Origin: Saccoglossus kowalevskii
Taxonomy: Eukaryota; Hemichordata; Enteropneusta; Harrimaniidae
NCBI RefSeq assembly: GCF_000003605.2
Contig: NW_003131859.1
Span: forward strand, 534,958-551,607
DNA length: 16,650 nt
Direction of reading: 5' to 3'
Positions 10,531 to 16,650 of this stretch are shown here, piece after piece; position 1 is the stretch's first letter; every line of letters starts with the position of its first letter. The notes beneath the pieces are model-generated. The model ran no database searches and was not told the DNA's origin. It saw only the letters and a list, made by a program, of their open reading frames with translations. Position numbers and translations under genes: made by a program.

Positions 10531-10753
10531 GTCAGTATAGTACAACGACAGCTCTTCAAGTTCAATATCATCAATTTATGTAAAAAGAATCAATGGTGCT
10601 CCTATAATTTTGGGACATTTATCGATCAAAAGTGTTACGTTGTGTTTTGAAAAGTGAATACATTGTAGTTTATGTGTCATTCTCTCCATAGGATTTGCAT
10701 TTGTATTTTATTTTTCATTGTACAGTTACTTTTCACAGTTTGTAAATAGTTCA

Positions 10754-10773
10754 AGTTGTTCGCGAACGCAACT
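10754..10773. repeat. 20-base imperfect palindrome around GTTCGCGAAC
   Basis: The perfect 10-base palindrome GTTCGCGAAC (10758-10767) is enclosed by AGTTG (10754-10758) and CAACT (10769-10773), which also pair. It could extrude as a small hairpin or be a dimeric protein site. No known factor is assigned. Confidence 0.3.
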
Positions 10774-10954
10774 GACGAAGCAGTGTATTTTATATATTAT
10801 ATACTTCTAATTTGAGTTTGTTAAAAGCAGATTCATTTTCCTCCGGTGCGTATTGGAGACTCTCGTTAAAGCAAAGTCTCTGCACAGACTAAATGCATTT
10901 AATGATCCTTAAAATAACATTATTTTTATTTTAACTCAAGAGTATAATGTCGTA

Positions 10955-11074
10955 ACGGAAGTGGTTGAACTAGAAGACACCATGGCGTCTTGGCGAAATA
11001 ACTCGCTGAAGTGTGGCTCTATGCTCGTCTGCATACCGAACAGACACCCCATTAACGGAGTAAATCAAAAGTAG
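10955..11074 (+). CDS. Short ORF in strong Kozak context with upstream ETS-like site
   Basis: An ETS/GABP-like ACGGAAGTG lies at 10955-10963. ACACC-ATG-GC follows at 10977-10984, with C at -3 but A at -4 and G at +4, which is close to favourable animal start contexts. The frame from 10982 runs 30 codons to the TAG at 11072-11074. It starts MASWRNN, contains two cysteines, and has no recognised domain. A weak donor-like GA|GTAAAT near 11059 could splice it onward. The surroundings are moderately CpG-containing compared with the AT-rich DNA to the left. It could be a first coding exon, a small ORF, or chance; the last is most likely. Confidence 0.13.
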   Translation, partial: TEVVELEDTMASWRNNSLKCGSMLVCIPNRHPINGVNQK

Positions 11075-12322
11075 CCTGTAAAATCGACTCTCATTTACTG
11101 AAACAGGACGGGTATGGTTTTAAGGGGTATGTCATTGACATTGACAGGACCACAGGGAAGGGTCGTGTGCTCGGGTAATCTCTGGAAACACGAGATCTTT
11201 AATCTTTGATGAGATTATAACGAGATTGGGAATGAATTATGCGCGGACAAAACATTATAACGCTGGGAGAAAATATAAAAATCGTTGTATTTATCAAAGT
11301 TGAATGCATATTCGGTCTTGATTCTTTCCGAAATCACCAATAAGTCACATATTTAACTTGAAACAAACTGAAATATACACTACAAGTGAAATAAACTTGT
11401 AATTGTTGCAATACAATGTAAATATTTTACATTCACAAGAGCCCAGGCGACGTTAAACAAAAATACTTTAATAAATAATTTAAAGTGGCCTATAAACGGT
11501 TAAATTATACTGTATGCGTGTTTACACGTTTGTATCGCGTATTTAGTGGCATTTATTTCACAGGATACCAAAACCAAACGGAGTCAGTCTTGAGACGTCT
11601 CGACAACAGAACACAGACCACAGAACGAACATACAAAAAAAGCCAGGCGCACCCAAAATCTTCTGGAGTTCGTCAAACCAAATCCAAGTACGCGACAGTG
11701 CTTTTTACTGTAACACTCTCCATCAATTCCCATCGGTGCTATCAACTTACACATTTGTCTTCTCCCGCCCAGGAACACCAGCCTGGGTATACTATCTGTT
11801 GTTATAAAAGATACCAATCTGCCTGCTTTCCGAGTCGATCGTCTACAGGCTTTTTACATATTTAGCAATTAACAGTGTTTGCGTCGCTCAGTCCCCTGTC
11901 TCATGCGATGTCTCACTCAATATCCTCCGGCAGTGTTAATGCCTGGGCAGTGTGTAGTGGAATTCAACACACTCTGCATATCATTCACACATATCATTCA
12001 GTCTTCGGGTCAGTTCACATACGTTAAAATAATTTCATTCCTCTTGTGTCGAACATATTGGAAATCAATCAATAATCAATTTAACAAATTACCCAATTCA
12101 AACCAATTATAGTCTTCTGGTATATAATTATTCTCCCCAATTACTCACCCATGTTTAATTTGTATAAAGACACTGCGACATATGTTAAGTTGAATAGCTA
12201 ACGTTCGTGTCAGTTCACTACAGTGAAATTGATTTCTGTTGTTCACATACCGTGTTGGGTGTCTACTATTCCCTCAAATGTGCGCCGAATTTACAGTTAT
12301 GTTTTGAAAGGCCTCGTCATTT
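11075..12322. other. Non-coding stretch, no gene seen
   Basis: It includes a 127-codon plus-strand frame ending at 11865 that begins at GTG, overlaps an open minus-strand frame at 11584-11817 and shows no recognisable domain. A perfect AATGTAAA/TTTACATT hairpin lies at 11415-11433. The sequence GTCAGTTCAC occurs near 12009 and again near 12209. A TATA-like GTATAAAGA lies near 12161. None of these amounts to a gene call. Confidence 0.5.
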
Positions 12323-12455
12323 TTAAAGCGCGGTGGTCGTCGCGCAGCCCTTGTTCGAATTTCATGTAAATAAACAATGTATTTTACACGCGTTGTATAC
12401 GTCGCTATGAGTCCCATATCGAACAGGACGCGGCACAACGACTGCCGCCCTTTAA
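12323..12455 (-). mobile_element. MITE-like element, copy 2 (133 bp, inverted relative to copy 1)
   Basis: The reverse complement matches 944-1075 across its whole length with about 9 differences including one inserted T, roughly 93% identity by eye. TTAA again lies at both edges (12323-12326 and 12452-12455), and similarity stops outside these edges, which defines the element's boundaries. The left end GCGCGGTGGTCGTCGCGC pairs with the reverse complement of the right end, GGGCGGCAGTCGTTGTGC. Several differences between copies are C/T or G/A changes at CpG, as expected from methylation-driven decay or simple drift. The minus-strand open frame covering it is a by-product of the element. Confidence 0.72.
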
Positions 12456-13441
12456 TATTTCGCAAAATAATGACACATATCTGTATTTCGAATGTACTAA
12501 ATACATCCAATATTGATGATCATTGTTTGTACGGTCAAAAATTCAGAACTGACTGAAAATTGAACAGTATACGTTCAATATATAGAAGTATGGTCACTGA
12601 AGTAAGTTTCGCAACGAGCAATTCGTTATCGATTGCAGTGATTGACATTTGAGAACACGGAGGACACATAATATGACACGTGACTAGTACTTAAAAATAC
12701 TACTTCAACTTGTGGTTGTCGTGAATTAAAGAAACATGTTATTTTTTATGTTCCAAGTTTCTAATGCTGCGGTTTAGAATGTGTATAAATGGGATAGCAT
12801 TAATAATTCCGGGGGTTGCAGCTTGGTCGATCAAGAATTAATTTTCTAGTTATTTGCATGTGCATGTTATTAGTATACATTTATTTATACAATGTTATAA
12901 ATCACCACTATCACATTCAGAGTTTTTTATGACGTCATAGCTTCACATTACCATACAATAATGTAAACCTCTATCTGCAAAACAATTCATTTCAACAACA
13001 AAAACACCTCAATTTAAAAATTTTCAAAAATTCTGAAGGTGGTATTTTATAACAACATTAATGCCCCCCCGTCTTATCATCTTACCATATACCCTTATCC
13101 AATATGGCGCTGTGGGGATTATAATATATATCACCATGTGTGTTTACTCGTATCTTCTCAGTACTACATGTGGATTGGAAAATATTATAAAATTGACGAA
13201 AAACGCAGCTCATAATAGGTTTCATTCCCGAACGATTAATATTTTTTGAGAAGGAATTATGTTTTATACCAGGGTAAGTTCATTTGAAAAATGTTTTTGT
13301 AGTCTAAACACAGATTTTAATAATGGATAAATCAGTAAAATTCTATAAATTATGTAAAAAGTATTACCACACCATTGACTGATTCGTTTTTAATATTCAT
13401 ACTTTTTGCTTGGTTTTAGAACAACATCACTCAAAACAGTA
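12456..13441. other. Non-coding stretch with a CRE palindrome, no gene seen
   Basis: AT-rich, with no coding region recognised. The perfect CRE palindrome ATGACGTCAT occupies 12929-12938. A donor-like AGG|GTAAGT lies at 13271-13279, just after the stop of a short open frame ending at 13249, so the two cannot be joined simply. A TGATTGACAT near 12640 resembles one mismatch of the PBX-MEIS site seen at 15512. Confidence 0.5.
12929..12938. promoter_or_regulatory. Perfect CRE palindrome (TGACGTCA)
   Basis: ATGACGTCAT contains the full CREB/ATF consensus TGACGTCA at 12930-12937. It stands alone in AT-rich DNA with no adjacent promoter signal, so activity is uncertain. Confidence 0.4.
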
Positions 13442-13587
13442 TTTTTTTTTTTTTTTTTTTTTTGCTTTTGTATTCTCGGGAGCGAACATCCGGGCATTTT
13501 CACTGCTTGGCAATCACAGCCGGTGAAAACAACAGCGGAGAACTCTCAAAAATCTTTACTTTGGGATGGTGGTTGAGAGTCCCATGA
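13442..13587 (-). mobile_element. T22 tract; possible poly(A) tail of a short minus-strand retro-insertion
   Basis: Twenty-two T at 13442-13463 would be a poly(A) tail on the minus strand. The roughly 120 bases that follow are visibly richer in GC than the flanks. AACAGT occurs just outside both ends (about 13434 and 13587), a very short possible target duplication. A perfect ACTCTCAA/TTGAGAGT hairpin lies at 13542-13580. The minus strand has a weak B-box-like GTTCGCTCC but no convincing A-box, so a tRNA-derived SINE is not established. A plain homopolymer is the main alternative. Confidence 0.2.
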
Positions 13588-13740
13588 ACAGTGTAACAAT
13601 ATTATCCCTACATGTACAACATATATAAGTTTGGTTGTTCAGGGTTGTTTCATAGTTGAGATTGTGCCGTTTTCTCGATTTTAGCTATTTTCACCAGCTA
13701 TTCGTCCGTCAGCTCGCACAGAGCCCATAGAAATACATAG

Positions 13741-14060
13741 TACAGTTGTGAGCGTCCTAGCAACGTAGAACGTTCTGTGACGTAGCTCCGCCGCGGCTCC
13801 CAGGAATAATTATTTACTTGACGAAAATTGATTCGACCCCTTGACGACATTGTGTATAAGACCCGTCACTAAATACATGCACGATGCAAGTGATGACGGA
13901 GACATCGACCATGACTAAATTATGACTATCTCCGCCCGTCACGCTATTCGTGCATGGGATGATCTGTCGAGCAAGTAAATAACACCGAATAAACGGCATG
14001 TCAAATCAAAGTAAACATGTCCTGTCGAGTCGGGTTTCGAGTAAGCACACGGGAAGGGAA
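13741..14060. promoter_or_regulatory. CpG-rich block with X-box-half, CRE-like and TCF/FOX motifs
   Basis: About 24 CpG in 320 bases. Within 29 bases are CCTAGCAAC (13756-13764, the half-site of an RFX X-box), a perfect palindrome AGAACGTTCT (13767-13776) and a CREB/ATF-like TGACGTA (13778-13784), followed by a GC-rich CCGCCGCGG. Further right, ATCAAAG (14005-14011, TCF/LEF core) overlaps GTAAACA (14011-14017, forkhead consensus). The density of recognisable sites suggests an enhancer or promoter. Motifs are seen; function is inferred, and each short motif alone is weak evidence. Confidence 0.3.
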
Positions 14061-15490
14061 ACTTCTTAAAAATATAAAACTATTAGCAATACATTTGGAG
14101 TATTTAATTATTTATTATATATGGCCAGCACTTCATCGATAAGGTGAAACAGCGTGGATAGCAAGGTATTCTCGATCCTCCTCCAGATATGTTGCGGAAT
14201 TTCAATGAAGCTTGGAAACTGTTTTTGTCGAACGGCGTGGTCAATAAATTGTTGTAATATAACCATAAAAGATATACCGATGCTGAGTGGCGTTTGATGA
14301 TGAAGTCTTATCCCACCTCAGCGTACAGTGAAGCATGTGTTTGTTTTCTTTTAGCGATAAGGTAAAATTTATTATAAACTATTAGGTTTAGGTTAAGATA
14401 AGACCGCCGCTAACATATGTTATATGTGCCACGCACTTTTGATTCGGTCGTGTTCTGAATTGGGGGATCTTAAAATGCTTAGCAAATTCATGATATATGG
14501 AACGCGCATGTTCACGATATATCTGTACCTGCTAGTGTGATTTTTTAACTCGAAGTCAGCGAATGAGGAGCGATATTTGCCCAGCGTCTCGTCTGAGTCA
14601 CAACATATGAACCGTCCTGGCGTTTGTATAGCGTCCCTCATAACAGATCTGGCCCAATTTAACCCCGATTGTATAAACATCTACAGCTTAGCGATTCGTC
14701 TTTAATATCTGTAAAACCATGGAACTGAAAAAACCTTAGAACCATGACAAAACTAAAATGAGTAGCTGTATTTTACGAGAAGGGGGTTCATGTAACACGT
14801 TGGCCGTTTCTCTGATAGGCAACCTTGCACAGGAGGGTTGAAGGTTGTGTAACGTTTGGTTGTCACACAAACGAACATTTTCCACCATGAGTAAGAGCGG
14901 AGATGGTAGACATGGTACTATATTTGCCACCCGCATACATTTCATGTCTCTGTTCCGACACCGGACTATGTGTCATTTGTGCATAATGGCTGAAACAAGT
15001 AAACACAATCGAGTACGCGTGGGGTGGGGGATTACCTGTGTTACTTGGTACGACTACAAAGTGCTGAACAGACAGTTTTAAGGAGCGACCTTTTAATCTT
15101 CAATCGAGTCGGGGATTTATAATGTTAGTTTACGTCAGTATGTGCCAGTACGGCAGGGTGTGACACAACTGTACAGTAATTTATATTTATTTGGACAATC
15201 ATAATCATAACTATCAATACCCAACTATCTATGCACTCGAGAGAAAAAAATAACATGTTTATATCTTGTAAAAATTGCATGTTTTTGATAAAAAACCGAC
15301 TTTCTTTGATAACCCTGTTTGCTGGGAAAAACAAACTTTTTTGACATAATGATCACGTGACTGATGTTTTTGACAACGAACTGTTGGTGGACAGCATGTC
15401 AAGAATTACTGACGTAAAACAGTTTAAGACTCAATAAAATGGGCCATAATTTACTCAATTTGATATTACGAAGACAGGTAATTATTGGAA
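14061..15490. other. Non-coding stretch, no gene seen
   Basis: Short open frames on both strands at 14420-14680 and 14736-15081 show no known domain, and those around 14845-14945 overlap each other on opposite strands. TTAGGTTTAGGTTA near 14381-14394 is two degenerate telomere-like units, too few to interpret. An E-box palindrome TCACGTGA lies near 15353. Nothing else stands out. Confidence 0.5.
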
Positions 15491-15800
15491 AGTGACAGGG
15501 CGCGGCACGGGTGATTGACAGGTGACAGAATCGTTTGTAACCGGCGTTGTTATGCTCGTATTAGTGTTGACACAGTTCACCACACCTGGCGCGAGCCACA
15601 TCAATCTTAAGATGGACAACTTACTTTTGCCTGGTGTTTAGTTTTGTTTCGTTTCCGCCACTCGTGGATACAAACACGAATATGTTCTACTAGTGTTTTC
15701 CCCGGCGTAGAAATTGTTGATTCGAGTCGGACTGAATCTAAACCCTCTCATGTCGAACGGAATCCGACGTTACGCCTTGACCTTTGACCTCCTTCAAACT
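15491..15800. promoter_or_regulatory. CpG-rich candidate regulatory module with PBX-MEIS and DR1 sites
   Basis: TGATTGACAG at 15512-15521 is the canonical PBX-MEIS/PREP decamer, followed directly by a second MEIS/TGIF-type TGACAG (15523-15528) and preceded by another near 15493. TGACCTTTGACCT at 15778-15790 is, on the minus strand, AGGTCA-A-AGGTCA, a perfect DR1 element of the kind bound by HNF4 and RXR heterodimers. By uniform-base arithmetic a given 10-mer is expected about 0.03 times and a specified 12 positions about 0.002 times on both strands of this window. About 22 CpG fall in some 300 bases. No reading frame or start site is apparent, so an enhancer is the more natural guess. Confidence 0.35.
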
Positions 15801-15895
15801 GTTGCACTGAATTGTCATTTATTTTGAAACACCTTTTAATTTAAATTGATTTTTGAGCGCTCAATTTCAGATAAAAGACAAAAAAAAATCCATGG

Positions 15896-15913
15896 AACAA
15901 CAACAACAACAAC
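15896..15913 (+). repeat. (AAC)6 microsatellite
   Basis: Six perfect AAC units, shortly before the GC-rich hairpin and the minisatellite array. Confidence 0.85.
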
Positions 15914-15924
15914 GATAGATTAAA

Positions 15925-15946
15925 GCCGCAAGCGGCGTCACCGGGG
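15925..15946 (+). repeat. GC-rich hairpin at the head of the tandem array
   Basis: GCCGC-AA-GCGGC (15925-15936) is a perfect 5-bp stem, followed by GTCACCGGGG (15937-15946) and GGCCC in otherwise AT-rich DNA. The 10-mer GTCACCGGGG also occurs at 7056-7065. It sits about 30 bases before the first diverged tandem unit. It may be a structural end of a larger repeat element that carries the array, such as a Helitron-like non-autonomous element, but canonical Helitron ends are not evident. Confidence 0.3.
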
Positions 15947-15966
15947 CCCAAGCTGATAAGATTCTG

Positions 15967-16650
15967 TTTCATAATTAATGAGGTCACATGTTAGACAATC
16001 AGGTAGCTCTTATTATCAGTAACATGAGGTCGAAATGAAGTTGGTACCATGTATTTACCTGCTTTGGTTATCGAAATATGGTTTTCAGGATATATAATGA
16101 GCCATGTTCTTATGCACAATAATGAGATTACATAATCATATATAGCCATTTCTAATGTCAGTTACAACTTTCATTCAATGTCTTCATAATGACACTAGTT
16201 ACATGTCCTGCTCTGCGATAGTGTTTCAGATATGACTGCTATGCATATTAATGAGTTCACATGACCATATATGGTCATCTGTTATTTTAATCAAATCTCT
16301 TGTTCACTGTTGTCATAATAACACAGAATTCATCTTCCTAACTGCAACAGTGTTTAAGATATAATGGTTATGCATATTAATGAGTTCACATGACCATATA
16401 TGGTAATCTGTTATTTTAATCAAATCTCTTGTTCACTGTTGTCATGATAACACAGGAATCATCTTCCTAACTACAACAGTGTTTGAGATATAATGGTTAT
16501 GCATATTAATGAGTTCACATGACCATATATGGTAATCTGTTATTTTAATGAAATCAATTGTTTAATGTTGTCATAATAACACAGGTTTCATCTTCCTAAC
16601 TCCAACAGTGCTTGAGATATATCAGTTATGCATATTAATGAGGTTAGAAG
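15967..16650 (+). repeat. Minisatellite array with exact 129-bp period, running off the window end
   Basis: The landmark TATGCATATTAATGAG starts at 16240, 16369, 16498 and 16627, an exact 129-bp spacing. A diverged unit starts at 16111, also 129 bp before the next, and a more degenerate 144-bp unit starts at about 15967. The units at 16240 and 16369 differ at about 6 of 129 positions, and those at 16369 and 16498 at about 13. Divergence therefore rises toward the left edge, as expected at the margin of an array homogenised by unequal exchange. Each young unit has GCATATTAAT, which matches the POU class III (Brn-2-type) pattern GCAT-N2-TAAT, and CCATATATGG, a perfect CArG box. The last unit is cut by the window end. 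Confidence 0.92.
16261..16278. promoter_or_regulatory. 18-base perfect palindrome around a CArG box
   Basis: ATGACCATATATGGTCAT is a perfect palindrome in the array unit that begins at 16240; its centre CCATATATGG (16265-16274) fits the SRF/MADS consensus CC(A/T)6GG. In the next two units the CArG core is kept (16394-16403 and 16523-16532), but the outer arm has one change (GGTAAT), so full palindromy is lost. Confidence 0.5.

Noticed and set aside
11485-11865. 127-codon open frame, the longest in the window
   Set aside because: It starts at GTG, overlaps an antisense frame at 11584-11817 and has low-complexity polar composition without any known motif.
12274-12510. Minus-strand frame similar to the minus-strand translation near 789-1022
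   Set aside because: The similarity comes from the two MITE-like copies, read in different frames and orientations; it is a transposon by-product and not a conserved protein.
14378-14396. TTAGGTTTAGGTTA as interstitial telomeric repeats
   Set aside because: Only two imperfect units; far too short.
1-16650. CRISPR array, prophage, operon or viral genome
   Set aside because: There is no direct-repeat and spacer architecture, no dense coding and no viral or bacterial hallmark proteins; the 129-bp array is a contiguous minisatellite without spacers.

Overview
The window looks like non-coding nuclear DNA from an animal, most plausibly a marine invertebrate. It is AT-rich (roughly 60-65% A+T by eye), stop codons are dense in all six frames, and there is no operon-like gene packing. 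It carries short terminal-inverted-repeat elements, microsatellites, a minisatellite and splice-like signals. CpG is not strongly depleted and is locally enriched, unlike bulk vertebrate DNA but common in mosaically methylated invertebrate genomes. I cannot name the species; a mollusc-like origin is only an impression. I recognise no protein-coding gene, tRNA, rRNA or known ncRNA. The longest open frames are about 100-125 codons, match no family I know, and several start at non-ATG codons.

Layout: 1-943 is plain non-coding sequence that starts with a strong splice-donor-like motif inside a hairpin. 944-1075 is a 132-bp MITE-like element with a second copy (about 93% identical by eye, opposite orientation) at 12323-12455. 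1076-7200 is mostly featureless; the exception is a coding-like stretch ending in a stop at 3851 that could be the tail of a receptor-like exon. 7201-7620 is a strongly CpG-enriched island with a perfect TCTCGCGAGA palindrome and a TATA-like box, the best promoter candidate here. 7826-7987 is a second, unrelated MITE-like hairpin element. 7988-12322 is non-coding with a G-quadruplex-prone C tract, several small palindromes and one short ORF in a good Kozak context. 12456-15490 is non-coding with a CRE palindrome, a 22-nt T tract and a second CpG-rich regulatory-looking block (13741-14060). 15490-15800 is a third CpG-rich block with perfect PBX-MEIS and DR1 nuclear-receptor motifs. From about 15967 to the window end runs a tandem array with an exact 129-bp period. 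Its young copies each carry a POU-type site and a perfect CArg-type box 22 bp apart.

No genes can be shown to work together. The likeliest reading is intergenic or intronic DNA holding three candidate cis-regulatory islands, two families of non-autonomous DNA transposons and the edge of a satellite-like array. Transcription-factor names refer to motif consensus sequences only; binding is not shown.
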